Positions 9,779-17,476 of a stretch of DNA of 64,000 bases are shown here, one piece after another. Numbering within the stretch: the stretch's first letter is position 1; each line of letters begins with the position of its first letter. Made by a program: the position numbers and the translations under genes. The notes under the pieces are model-generated. The model had not been told where the DNA came from. It saw nothing but the letters and a program-made list of their open reading frames with translations, and ran no database searches. Source of the stretch: Goodfellowiella coeruleoviolacea (GTDB lineage Bacteria > Actinomycetota > Actinomycetes > Mycobacteriales > Pseudonocardiaceae); NCBI RefSeq assembly GCF_024171785.1, contig NZ_JAMTCK010000004.1:434001-498000 (forward strand), in the 5' to 3' direction.

Positions 9779-10450
9779 GTGGACAAGTCGACAGTGGACA
9801 AGTCGACAGTGGACGAACCAGCTGGGGGCGAACCGGCTGGGGACGGGCCGGCGGTGGACCCGCGCGTGGTCGAGCGGATCGACCGGGCGTGGCAGCGGAT
9901 CGAGACCTGGCTGGCCGCGCACGCGCCGGCCACCGCGGCCACCCTGGCGCCGCCGGCCACAGTGGACTCGATCGCCGCGGCGGAGCAGGCCGTGGGCGTG
10001 GCGTTCCCGGCCGAACTGGTGGCCTCGCTGCTGCGGCACAACGGCGCGGAGTCGACCTCGACCGTGTCGGCCTTCACGCTGCCCACCATCTACGAGCCGA
10101 TGTCGGTGGACCGGATCGTGGCCGCGTGGCGGCTGCGCTGCCGCATCGACGACGGTGCTCGGGCCGGTGACGGCGACGGCTTCGCGGACGGCTGGTGGTG
10201 GCACCGCCGGTACGTGCCGTTCGCCGAGGACGGGCGCGGCGACTACCAGTTCTTCGACCAGCGCGACGGCGCGGGCAGCCGCATCGGCGAGGCGGCGCGC
10301 GTGGACGGCGTGAACTTCGCGGGCCAGCCGGCCGGCCTGGCCGACCTGCTGGAGCGCACCGCCACCGCGCTGGAGACCGGCGAGCCGTTCAACGGCACGT
10401 GGCGGCCGGTCGTCACCGACGCGGGCGAGCTGGACTGGACGTGGGAGTGA
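9779..10450 (+). CDS. SMI1/KNR4 (SUKH) family protein
   Basis: The core from about residue 25 carries the SUKH pattern: an N-terminal helix (IDRAWQRIETWL), then TVDSIAAAEQAVGVAFPAELVASLLRHNG, a WRLR segment, and WWWHRRYVPFAEDGRGDYQFFD with the usual aromatic and Asp residues. SUKH proteins act as immunity or regulatory proteins in toxin systems, or have unknown cellular roles; no toxin gene is adjacent, so the partner is unknown. GTG 9779 is chosen because GAGGGGG at 9762-9768 lies 10 nt upstream. The first 25 codons hold the repeat GTGGACAAGTCGACA twice, giving VDKSTVDKSTVDEP, which looks like a repeat-derived linker. 223 residues. Confidence 0.8.
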   Translation: MDKSTVDKSTVDEPAGGEPAGDGPAVDPRVVERIDRAWQRIETWLAAHAPATAATLAPPATVDSIAAAEQAVGVAFPAELVASLLRHNGAESTSTVSAFTLPTIYEPMSVDRIVAAWRLRCRIDDGARAGDGDGFADGWWWHRRYVPFAEDGRGDYQFFDQRDGAGSRIGEAARVDGVNFAGQPAGLADLLERTATALETGEPFNGTWRPVVTDAGELDWTWE

Positions 10451-10472
10451 GCCGGGAGCGGGAACTGGCCGC

Positions 10473-10760
10473 TCAGGCGTCGTTGTCCAGGCCGATGGCG
10501 AACGCGGCCTCGGTGTCGCGGCGGGAGTAGGAGCGGAACGCGATGTGCGTGTCGGTGTCCAGCACACCGGGCACCTTGCTGATCCGGCCGGGCACCAGCG
10601 CGGCCAGGTCCTCGTGCGCGGCCACCCGCACGACGGCGATCAGGTCGACGTCACCCGCGCAGGAGTAGACCTCGGTGACGCCCTCGATGTCGGCGATCGC
10701 CTGCGCGGTCTCGGGCAGGCTGTCCGTGTTGGCCTGGATCAGCACGATCGCCGTGATCAC
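10473..10760 (-). CDS. Stand-alone AsnC/Lrp-type ligand-binding (RAM) protein
   Basis: A 95-residue protein made only of the regulator-of-amino-acid-metabolism fold, with no helix-turn-helix. It begins ITAIVLIQANTDSLPETAQ and keeps GVTEVYSCAGDVDLIAVVRV and IAFRSYS. Such proteins form beta-sheet dimers or octamers and may bind amino acids. The GTG at 10760 is preceded by GAGGAGG; longer in-frame readings lack support. Convergent with the SUKH gene and 53 bp downstream of the DEDDh/GIY-YIG nuclease gene on the same strand, so the two may be co-transcribed. Confidence 0.87.
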   Translation of the reverse strand: MITAIVLIQANTDSLPETAQAIADIEGVTEVYSCAGDVDLIAVVRVAAHEDLAALVPGRISKVPGVLDTDTHIAFRSYSRRDTEAAFAIGLDNDA

Positions 10761-10813
10761 GATGTCCTCCTCGACTCGACTGGCCGCACCGCGGTGACGG
10801 GGCCGCCCAGATC

Positions 10814-12709
10814 CTAATCTCGGTGCACCGGTCCGGCGCTGGCCGCCTGGCTGGCCCAGGCCCGCCACCGGCCGGCCGCCGTGGCCGGTTCCGCCCAGGG
10901 CTCATCGCAGCGCACCAGCCGGGTGCCCGGCTGGGTGAGCCAGCGCAGCAGCAGCGCGGTTTCCTCGGGTGGGGCGCCGCGCAGCGGGCCGGGGCCGGGC
11001 AGCACGGTCTCGGCCGAGGCCACCAGCGCGTCCACCACCGGCATGGGGGGCACGCCCCGCCGGGCCACGCCGGCCGAGGCGAGCCGGCCGTGCCGGATCA
11101 CCGCGAACTCCCAGCCGCCCCGCCCGTCCGGCCGGGCGGCCACCAGTTCCGCCAGCGCGGCCAGCCCGGCCAGCCGCTGCGCCCGGTCCAGCGCGCGGAC
11201 CAGCTCCACCAGCCGGTCCCGGCGCACGGCCGCCTCCTCGAACCGCTCGGCCCCGGCCAGCTCGGACAGCTGGTCGACCAGCAGCGGCAGGGCCCGGCCG
11301 CGCTGGCCGGCGACCAGTTCGCGCAGTGCCGTCACGGCCGGCGCGTACTGCTCGGGGGTCTGCCGGCCGGCGCACGGCGCGCCGCACCGGTCCAGCTCGG
11401 CCAGGGCGCACGGGCTGGCCGAGGGGTTGCGGGCCGGGATGCGCACGGTGCAGCGGCGCAGCGGGCCGGCGTCCAGCTGCACGCCGTCCAGCAGCGCGTC
11501 GGCCACCAGTTCCGCGCCGCGCCTGGACCGGAACGGCCCGAACGCGCCGTCGCGGGCCCGGCGCACCACCGACAGCCGGGGGAACGCCTCGTCGGTCAGG
11601 GCCAGCCACCAGCCGGGCTGGGCGTTCGTGGAGCGCCGGTTGTAGGCGGGGCGGTGCGCGGCGAGCAGGCGCAGCTCGCGCACCTCGGCCTCCAGGGCGT
11701 GCGCGCAGGTCACCCAGTCGACCCGGACGGCCAGCCCGACCATCTCCCTGATCCGCCGCCGGCCCTCGCTGGCGGTGAAGTACTGGCGCACGCGGCGGCG
11801 CAGGTCCGAGGCGGTGCCCACGTAGAGGACCTCCTCGTTGGGGCCGCGGAACAGGTACACGCCCGGCTGGTTGGGCAGGGGCGCGGCCAGTTCGCGCTTG
11901 CGGCGCTGGGCCGCGGTGACCTCGGGCAGGTAGCCGAGCAGTTCCTCCACCGAGTGCACGCCCAGCGGCCCCAGCCGCTCGAACAGCCCGTGCAGCACGT
12001 CGGTGGTGGCGCGGGCGTCGTCCAGTGCCCGGTGGGTGGGCTGGATGCGGGTCTGGAACAGTTCGGCCAGCGCGGACAGCCGGCAGCTGGGCGTCTCCTC
12101 GCGGGTGAGCACGCGTCGGGCCAGCCGGACCGTGCAGACCACGGTGGGCCGGGGCCAGCGGTAGCCGTGCCGCTCGCAGGCCGCGCGCAGGAAGCCCATG
12201 TCGAAGGCGGCGTTGTGGGCGACGAGCACGGCACCGGCGGCGAACTCCAGGAACGCGGGCAGCACGGTCTCGATCCGCGGTGCCGAGCTGACCATCGCCT
12301 CGGTGATGCCGGTGAGTTCGACGATGGCCGGTGGGATGCCCCGACCCGGGTCGACGAGGGTGCCGAACTCGCCGAGCACCTCGCCGCCGCGCACCTTGAC
12401 CGCGCCGATCTCGGTGATGGCGTCCTCGTCCGGCCGGCTGCCCGTGGTCTCCAGGTCCACCACCACGAAGGTGGTGTGCCGCAGCGGGCTGCCCAGCTCG
12501 TCGAAGCTGAGCTGGGTGGCGGCCGGGCCGGGGCCTCTGGCCGAGGGGATCCCGGGCGGATCCCCGGGACCGGGACCGGCGTGCCACGGCACGGCGGCGC
12601 CACTGCCACTGCCACTGCCGCTGTGGCCGTTGCCGCCGGGTGCGGGCGGCGTGCCGGTCGCCGTGGTCACCGGGTCCGGGGCGGGGGTGCTGGATGTCGT
12701 GGTCGGCAT
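10814..12709 (-). CDS. DEDDh exonuclease fused to UvrC-like GIY-YIG nuclease
   Basis: Equivalent to the hybrid DnaQ/UvrC-like Rv2191. After a Gly/Ser/Pro-rich head of about 75 residues, the DEDDh 3'-5' exonuclease domain shows VVVDLETTG, VAHNAAFDMGFL and HRALDDARAT. The GIY-YIG domain follows (QPGVYLFRGPNEEVLYVG, then arginine-rich RRRVRQYF and the catalytic Glu in ALEAEVRELRLL). A UvrC-like cysteine segment (CALAELDRCGAPC) and a UVR-type helix pair (RFEEAAVRRDRLVEL) come next; the UvrC RNase H-like half is absent. A DNA repair or processing role is inferred. ATG 12709 is used; GTG 12730 in frame is possible, and neither has a strong ribosome site. 631 residues. Confidence 0.9.
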   Translation of the reverse strand: MPTTTSSTPAPDPVTTATGTPPAPGGNGHSGSGSGSGAAVPWHAGPGPGDPPGIPSARGPGPAATQLSFDELGSPLRHTTFVVVDLETTGSRPDEDAITEIGAVKVRGGEVLGEFGTLVDPGRGIPPAIVELTGITEAMVSSAPRIETVLPAFLEFAAGAVLVAHNAAFDMGFLRAACERHGYRWPRPTVVCTVRLARRVLTREETPSCRLSALAELFQTRIQPTHRALDDARATTDVLHGLFERLGPLGVHSVEELLGYLPEVTAAQRRKRELAAPLPNQPGVYLFRGPNEEVLYVGTASDLRRRVRQYFTASEGRRRIREMVGLAVRVDWVTCAHALEAEVRELRLLAAHRPAYNRRSTNAQPGWWLALTDEAFPRLSVVRRARDGAFGPFRSRRGAELVADALLDGVQLDAGPLRRCTVRIPARNPSASPCALAELDRCGAPCAGRQTPEQYAPAVTALRELVAGQRGRALPLLVDQLSELAGAERFEEAAVRRDRLVELVRALDRAQRLAGLAALAELVAARPDGRGGWEFAVIRHGRLASAGVARRGVPPMPVVDALVASAETVLPGPGPLRGAPPEETALLLRWLTQPGTRLVRCDEPWAEPATAAGRWRAWASQAASAGPVHRD

Positions 12710-12863
12710 GACTGGCACGCTAAGCGCCACCCCTGACGTTTCCGCCCACCGCACCCGGCTCGACCCGCGCCGCGCCGCGCACCTGCTGGTCGGGCGGGCG
12801 GTCGGCGGTGCTCAGCTGAGCGGCGTGGCGGTTGAGTGGTTAGTCCCGACGAGGTAGGGCCAC

Positions 12864-12869
12864 TAGCCT
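12864..12869 (+). promoter_or_regulatory. -10 box TAGCCT, leaderless start of the NYN gene
   Basis: TAGCCT lies 6 nt before the GTG at 12876, and no Shine-Dalgarno is present. This spacing puts the transcript start at or next to the start codon. Confidence 0.6.
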
Positions 12870-12875
12870 GGTGGG

Positions 12876-14300
12876 GTGTCACCCTCACCACAGCCGGCCG
12901 GACAGGGTTCGCCAGCTCCTGCCCCCGAGTCATCCACAGTGGATGATTCGGTCGACGCCGCCGTCGGTGAGGTGGACACGCCGCCCGAGGCGGAGGAGGG
13001 CGAACTCCGCGAGCCCGAGGTGGACTGGACCGCGCTGCCCGAACCGGTGCGGGGCCGGCTGGCCGAGCTGGCGGCCGAGGCGGTCGGCGGGATGGCCAGG
13101 GTGGACGTGCCCCAGCAGCTGCGGCCGGTGGCCAGGTTCGCGCCGGCCAAGCGGGCCCGGCTGGGTGGGCCGGTGCTGGTGGGGGCGCTGCGCGAGGTGG
13201 CGCCGTTCCGCCGGGCGGTGGTGGAGTGGACCCGCAGGCACCGGGCCGCCGCGCTGGACCTGAGCACACCGGACGTGGTGTCCGCGGCGGCGGCGGCCAT
13301 CCTGCTCGGCGAGGAGGCCGCGCCCCACTACGTGGAACTGGTGGCCAGGCGGGTGGCGGACGCGGCGCTGCGGGCCGACCGGGACGCCGCCGTGGCCAGG
13401 GCCGAGCGCGCGCAGGCCGAAGTGGACCGGTTGCGCGCCGAACTGGAGGCCAGCAACGGCGCGGTGGAGCGGGTGCGCGCCGAACGCGAGGCGGAACTGG
13501 AGCGGCTGCGCAAACGCCTGCGCGAGCAGGGGGTGCGGCTGCGCGAGGCCAAGGACGCGGCGGCCTCGGCCAGGGCGGAGATCGAACGCGCCCAGGCCGA
13601 GGCGCGGGCCCGGGTGGAGGCGCTGGTCGCGGAGCGCGACGCGGCCGTGGCGCGGGCCGAGGCCGAGCGGGCCAGGGCCCAGCGCGCCGAGGCCGACGCC
13701 GAGGTGGCCAGGCAGTCCGCGCGGGAGGCCAGGCAGGCCGACGAGGTGCGGCTGGCCCTGCTGGTGGAGACCCTGGACGGCGCGGTCACCGGGCTGCGGC
13801 GGGAACTCGCCCTGGGCGGCAGCGGGCCCCGGCCGGCCGACCTGGTGCGCGGCGCGACCGCGGCGCAGGGCGCGGTGGGCCGGGTGGAGGACCCGGCCGC
13901 GCTGGACCGGCTGCTGGCCCTGCCCGCGGTGCACGTGATCGTGGACGGCTACAACGTGACCAAGACCGGCTATCCCGAGCTGCCCCTGTCCGACCAGCGG
14001 GACCGGCTGGTGCACCAGTTGGCGGTGCTGGCCGCGCGCACCGGCGCCGAGGTGACGGTGGCCTTCGACGGCGCCGGCGTGGTGGCGGTGCCCTCGGCCG
14101 CGCCGCGCGGGGTGCGGGTGCTGTTCAGCGCGCCCGGGGTGCTGGCCGACGACGTGATCAGGGCGCTGGTCACGGCCGAGCCCGAGGGGCGGCCGGTGGT
14201 GGTGGTGACCTCGGACCGGGCCGTGGCCGACTCGGTGCGCCGGCGCGGCGCCCACCCGGTGCCGTCCGCGGTGCTGCTGGCCCGCCTGGGCCGGGTCTGA
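12876..14300 (+). CDS. Coiled-coil protein with C-terminal NYN (YacP-like) nuclease domain
   Basis: 474 residues in three parts. An acidic head contains the palindrome-encoded SSTVDDS. A long Ala/Glu/Arg helical region (about residues 165-315) has heptad-like charge spacing (RAERAQAEVDRLRAELEA), predicted coiled coil. The C-terminal NYN domain (about 345-474) starts VHVIVDGYNVTKTGYPELPL and has VAFDGAG and VVVTSDRAVADSVRRRGA. The acidic residues VDGYN, FDG and SDR match the PIN-like metal site, suggesting RNA cleavage as in YacP/Rae1. GTG 12876 is supported by the leaderless -10 box. Divergent from the DEDDh/GIY-YIG gene. Confidence 0.88.
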   Translation: MSPSPQPAGQGSPAPAPESSTVDDSVDAAVGEVDTPPEAEEGELREPEVDWTALPEPVRGRLAELAAEAVGGMARVDVPQQLRPVARFAPAKRARLGGPVLVGALREVAPFRRAVVEWTRRHRAAALDLSTPDVVSAAAAAILLGEEAAPHYVELVARRVADAALRADRDAAVARAERAQAEVDRLRAELEASNGAVERVRAEREAELERLRKRLREQGVRLREAKDAAASARAEIERAQAEARARVEALVAERDAAVARAEAERARAQRAEADAEVARQSAREARQADEVRLALLVETLDGAVTGLRRELALGGSGPRPADLVRGATAAQGAVGRVEDPAALDRLLALPAVHVIVDGYNVTKTGYPELPLSDQRDRLVHQLAVLAARTGAEVTVAFDGAGVVAVPSAAPRGVRVLFSAPGVLADDVIRALVTAEPEGRPVVVVTSDRAVADSVRRRGAHPVPSAVLLARLGRV

Positions 14301-14391
14301 TCCCGGCGTTGCGCCGCACGACGAGGGTCGCCGCCGGATCGGCGAACCCGGGCCGGCCCGGTGGGGTGACCACTCCACCGGGGTTGTTGCG

Positions 14392-14405
14392 GTGTTGATC
14401 ATCAC
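14392..14405. promoter_or_regulatory. Crp-like dyad upstream of first NlpC/P60 gene
   Basis: GTGTTGATCATCAC has the form GTG-N8-CAC with TGATCA at its centre. The same 14-mer with one change occurs at 16012-16025, at nearly the same distance (63 against 64 nt) from the second riboswitch. GTG-N8-CAC is the core of actinobacterial Crp sites; assignment to Crp is inferred. Confidence 0.5.
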
Positions 14406-14468
14406 AGCGCGTGGTGCCGCTCCTCCTACCAGGGGCAGGGCGTAGCTCGAACGGATCTTTCCATCCCC

Positions 14469-14591
14469 GTGGTAGACGAAAGTGCTCACCTTTCGTAATC
14501 TTGCCGAGATCTTGTGGCGGGCAGTCGCCTGATGGGGGCGACTCCGCGAGATCACCGCCGAGTCGGCCCGTCGGGGGAGCCGAACCGGGCA
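14469..14591 (+). ncRNA. c-di-AMP (ydaO-yuaA type) riboswitch, copy 1
   Basis: This 123-nt core differs at only four positions from 16090-16212 and sits at the same place ahead of a paralogous NlpC/P60 gene. It contains the family-like strings AATCTTGCCGAGAT, CCGAGTCGGCCCGTCGGGGG and GGGGGAGCCGAACCGG. A hairpin formed by ACGAAAG and CTTTCGT (about 14475-14496) survives an A-to-G change in copy 2 by G-U pairing. The ydaO class senses c-di-AMP and usually turns expression off when it is bound; in actinobacteria it precedes cell-wall hydrolase and Rpf genes, exactly this context. Exact P1 limits cannot be fixed by eye, and the element may extend beyond the core. Confidence 0.82.
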
Positions 14592-14695
14592 GCCACGGTG
14601 TCAGGGCCGAACAGGCGAGCCGCGCGGCAGCGGTCCGGCGTCGCCGGACCGCTGGTGGCCCGGGGCACCGCTGGGACCCCGCGGCACCGCTGGGG

Positions 14696-14715
14696 CACTG
14701 CCCGGTGGGCGGTCG
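14696..14715 (+). promoter_or_regulatory. Conserved leader hairpin before NlpC/P60 gene 1
   Basis: CACTGCCCGGTGGGCGGTCG is identical to 16302-16321 although the sequence between it and the riboswitch core has diverged. It can form GCCC-GGT-GGGC, lies 26 nt before the start codon and may be the expression platform of the riboswitch. Confidence 0.45.
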
Positions 14716-14741
14716 GGACAAGTTAAGGAGACACGCGCGAC

Positions 14742-15845
14742 GTGGCGTCGCAACGACTCAAGCGTTCCCTGCGCGCGGCCATCGCCGCCTCGGCCGTGGT
14801 CGCGGTCGTGGGCCTGGGCCAGCCCTCGGCCAGCGCCGCTCCCGACTCACCGGACACCGCGTCCGAGGCGCTGGACAGGTACAACGAGCTGAGTTCCCAG
14901 GCCGAGGCCCTGGCGCAGGAACTGCTCCAGGCCGAGGACGACCTCGCGGCCAAGCAGGCCGAACTGGACAGGGCCAACGCCGACCTGACCGCGGCCAGCA
15001 ACGCCGAGCAGGCCGCCATCGACGCGGAGAACGCGGCCAAGGCCGACCAGGAGCGGTTCCGCGGCAAGGTGGACAAGCTGGCCGAGGCCTCCTACGAGGG
15101 CGCCCGGTTCAACCAGTTGGCGGCCTTCCTGGTCAGCGACTCGCAGCAGGACTTCCTGAACCGGATGTCCGCGCTGGGCGTGCTGGCCGAGGACAACAAG
15201 AGGTCCATGGACCAGCTCGCCGGCGCGGTCGACCGGGCCGACGAGGCCAGGCGCTCCGCCGAGGCCGCCCGCGAGCAGGCGGAGGGCGCCAAGCAGCGGG
15301 CCCAGCAGGCCACCGACGAGGCCACCCGCCTGCGCGACCAGGTCAACCAGCGCAAGATCGACCGGGACAAGCAGGCCAGCACGGCCAAGGAGCAGTACAA
15401 CCGGCTCAGCGCCCAGGAGAAGAGCAAGCTGCAGAACGACGGGGTGGACAGGGCGGCCTCGGCCAGCTACACCCCGCCCGCCGGCACCGCCGGCTCCGCC
15501 GCCGGCGCGGTCACCTTCGCCCTGCAGCAGATCGGCGACATGTACGAGTGGGGCGCGACCGGCCCGAACCGGTGGGACTGCTCCGGGCTGACCCAGGGCG
15601 CCTACCGCAGCGCCGGGGTGAGCCTGCCCCGCACCAGCCGGGCGCAGGCCGGGGTGGGCAAGAGCGTGGCGCGCAGCCAGGTCAGGGCCGGTGACCTGAT
15701 CTTCTACGGCAGCCCCATCCACCACGTGGCCCTGGCCATCGACAACAACCGGGTGGTGCACGCGCCCACCGACGGCGTGCCGGTGAAGATCGCCAACATC
15801 GACGCGATCGGCTCGCCCAGCGCGATCCGGCGCGTCGAGGGCTGA
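14742..15845 (+). CDS. Secreted NlpC/P60 peptidoglycan hydrolase, copy 1 (RipC/Rv2190c-like)
   Basis: Predicted D,L-endopeptidase that cuts peptidoglycan stem peptides outside the membrane. The 367-residue product has a Sec signal peptide (basic MASQRLKRSLRAA, hydrophobic core, AxA site near residue 33), a long coiled coil (about 40-235, NELSSQAEALAQELLQAEDD), a short Ala/Pro linker and a C-terminal NlpC/P60 domain. The latter has nucleophile Cys in RWDCSGLTQG, His in HHVALAID and the third polar residue in VVHAPTDG. GTG 14742 has AAGGAG at 14724-14729. It is preceded by a c-di-AMP riboswitch and a Crp-like dyad and is tandemly duplicated at 16347. Confidence 0.93.
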   Translation: MASQRLKRSLRAAIAASAVVAVVGLGQPSASAAPDSPDTASEALDRYNELSSQAEALAQELLQAEDDLAAKQAELDRANADLTAASNAEQAAIDAENAAKADQERFRGKVDKLAEASYEGARFNQLAAFLVSDSQQDFLNRMSALGVLAEDNKRSMDQLAGAVDRADEARRSAEAAREQAEGAKQRAQQATDEATRLRDQVNQRKIDRDKQASTAKEQYNRLSAQEKSKLQNDGVDRAASASYTPPAGTAGSAAGAVTFALQQIGDMYEWGATGPNRWDCSGLTQGAYRSAGVSLPRTSRAQAGVGKSVARSQVRAGDLIFYGSPIHHVALAIDNNRVVHAPTDGVPVKIANIDAIGSPSAIRRVEG

Positions 15846-15879
15846 GCCGGGCCGCCCGGCCGCACGCGGACAGCCGGCC

Positions 15880-15918
15880 GTCCGGGGCGGTGTTCACACC
15901 CGTTCCGCCGCCCCGGAC
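15880..15918 (+). terminator. Terminator after NlpC/P60 copy 1
   Basis: Perfect 11-bp inverted repeat pairs 15880-15890 with 15908-15918 around a 17-nt loop, 34 nt after the stop codon. It separates the two duplicated cassettes. Confidence 0.7.
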
Positions 15919-16011
15919 GCGCCGCCCACCCCGGGTGTGCGCACTGCGCCCGCCGGCCCGACCACGGCTGGACCAGGGTGAACCAGCACCACCTGACCTG
16001 GTGGCATTCCG

Positions 16012-16025
16012 GTGGTGATCATCAC
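16012..16025. promoter_or_regulatory. Crp-like dyad upstream of second NlpC/P60 gene
   Basis: GTGGTGATCATCAC, the same dyad as 14392-14405 with one base changed, 64 nt before the second riboswitch core. Confidence 0.5.
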
Positions 16026-16089
16026 ATCCCGGAGTCGTCCCTACTCCGATCGTGGGTAGCGACTAGCACGGGCTCGTTTTGTTGTCCCG

Positions 16090-16212
16090 GTGGTAGACGA
16101 GAGGGCTCACCTTTCGTAATCTTGCCGAGATTTCGTGGCGGGCAGTCGCCTGATGGGGGCGACTCCGCGAGATCACCGCCGAGTCGGCCCGTCGGGGGAG
16201 CCGAACCGGGCA
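16090..16212 (+). ncRNA. c-di-AMP (ydaO-yuaA type) riboswitch, copy 2
   Basis: Second copy of the element described at 14469, without insertions or deletions and with four substitutions in 123 nt. Two of these fall in the first hairpin (ACGAGAGG against ACGAAAGT) and two in the adjacent GATTTCGTGG. Sequence outside the core and the gene coding regions has diverged far more, so the RNA itself is under selection. Confidence 0.82.
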
Positions 16213-16301
16213 CACCAGGGCGCAGAGCCGGCCGCACACTTCACGAGAAGCAAGTCCCCCAGTGGTGGGACCCGTGCTGCCTTCTTCCTCACGCCGTGGA
16301 C

Positions 16302-16321
16302 CACTGCCCGGTGGGCGGTCG
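16302..16321 (+). promoter_or_regulatory. Conserved leader hairpin before NlpC/P60 gene 2
   Basis: The 20-mer CACTGCCCGGTGGGCGGTCG is identical to 14696-14715 and lies 25 nt before the GTG, so both the sequence and its distance to the gene are kept. Confidence 0.45.
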
Positions 16322-16346
16322 CGACAACGAAGGAGACACGCGCGAC

Positions 16347-17387
16347 GTGGCGTCGCAACGACTCAAGCGCTCCATGCGCGGAGCCCTCGCCGCCTCCGCT
16401 GTGGTCGCAGCGGTTGGCCTCACCCAGACTCCGGCGAACGCCGATCCCGACACATCGGGGACGGCCTCCGAGGCCCTGCAGAAGTACAACGACCTGAGCC
16501 GCGAGGCCGAGAAGGTCGCCCAGGACCTGGAACAGGCCAAGGAGGACCTCAAGGCCAAGCAGGCCGATCTCGACAAGGCCAACGCCGACCTGAACGCGGC
16601 CACCGAGGCGGAGAACGCGGCCAAGGCCGACGAGGAGCAGTTCCGCGGCCAGGTCGACAAGCTGGCCGCCGCCTCCTTCGAGGGTGCCCGGTTCAACCAG
16701 CTGTCCGCGTTCCTGGTCAGCGACTCCCAGCAGGACTTCCTGAACCGGATGTCCGCGCTGGGCGTGCTGGCCGCGGACAACAAGGAGGCGCTGGACCAGC
16801 TCAGCGGCGCGGTCGACCGGGCCGACGAGGCCAGGCGCGCGGCCGAGGACGCCCGCAACCGGGCCCAGGAGGCCACCGACTCGGCGGCCAAGCTGGTCAA
16901 CGAGATCAGCCAGCGCAAGGACGAGCTGGACAAGCAGTCCAAGGAAGCCAACGACCAGTACAAGAAGCTGAGCGGCGCGGAGAAGGAGTCGCTCAACGAC
17001 TTAGGTGACGCCTCCGGCATCTCGCTGCCGCCCGGCGCGGTCAACAAGGCCGTCAGCTTCGCCCTCGACCAGCTCGGCGACAAGTACGTCTACGGCGCCA
17101 CCGGCCCGGACCGGTGGGACTGCTCCAGCCTCACCCAGGCGGCGTGGCGGAACGGCGGCGTGTCCCTGCCCCGCACCAGCCGCGCCCAGTCCGGCGTCGG
17201 CAAGAGCGTGTCGCGCAGCCAGGTCCAGGCCGGCGACCTGATCTTCTACTACAGCCCGGTCAGCCACGTGGCCCTGGCCATCGACAACACCCGCGCCGTG
17301 CACGCGCCCACCGAGGGCGTGCCGGTGAAGATCGCCAACATCGACAGCATCGGCCCGATCACCGGCATCCGCCGGGTCGGCGGCTGA
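16347..17387 (+). CDS. Secreted NlpC/P60 peptidoglycan hydrolase, copy 2
   Basis: Paralogue of the 14742 gene with the same architecture in 346 residues: signal peptide (MASQRLKRSMRGALAASAVV, cleavage after ANA), coiled coil to about residue 215, and NlpC/P60 domain with RWDCSSLTQAAW, SHVALAID and VHAPTEG. The coiled coil lacks about 20 residues compared with copy 1. The segment FLVSDSQQDFLNRMSALGVL is identical in both. GTG 16347 has AAGGAG upstream as in copy 1; the open frame to 15978 runs through the riboswitch and is rejected. It probably has the same substrate but may differ in timing. Confidence 0.93.
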   Translation: MASQRLKRSMRGALAASAVVAAVGLTQTPANADPDTSGTASEALQKYNDLSREAEKVAQDLEQAKEDLKAKQADLDKANADLNAATEAENAAKADEEQFRGQVDKLAAASFEGARFNQLSAFLVSDSQQDFLNRMSALGVLAADNKEALDQLSGAVDRADEARRAAEDARNRAQEATDSAAKLVNEISQRKDELDKQSKEANDQYKKLSGAEKESLNDLGDASGISLPPGAVNKAVSFALDQLGDKYVYGATGPDRWDCSSLTQAAWRNGGVSLPRTSRAQSGVGKSVSRSQVQAGDLIFYYSPVSHVALAIDNTRAVHAPTEGVPVKIANIDSIGPITGIRRVGG

Positions 17388-17414
17388 GCCGGCCGGAAAC
17401 CACGCGGGTGGATT

Positions 17415-17448
17415 CGGGGCGGTGCCGGAACACCTCGGCGCCGCCCCG
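17415..17448 (+). terminator. Terminator after NlpC/P60 copy 2
   Basis: Twelve-base-pair stem, 17415-17426 with 17437-17448, one G-U pair, 10-nt loop, 27 nt after the stop. Confidence 0.7.
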
Positions 17449-17463
17449 ACGACTGTCCGGCGT

Positions 17464-17469
17464 TATGGT
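17464..17469 (+). promoter_or_regulatory. -10 box TATGGT, leaderless start of pimB'
   Basis: TATGGT is followed by 7 nt and then GTG 17477. The ATG at 17465 that would give a slightly longer protein lies inside the box. Confidence 0.6.
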
Positions 17470-17476
17470 TGGTCAA

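Noticed and set aside
10823-12736. A 637-codon plus-strand frame opposite the DEDDh/GIY-YIG gene
   Set aside because: No motif or ribosome site; the minus-strand frame carries complete nuclease motifs.
15978-16346. Upstream extension of the second NlpC/P60 protein
   Set aside because: The extra 123 codons read through the riboswitch, and the duplicated GTG with AAGGAG and a signal peptide fixes the start.
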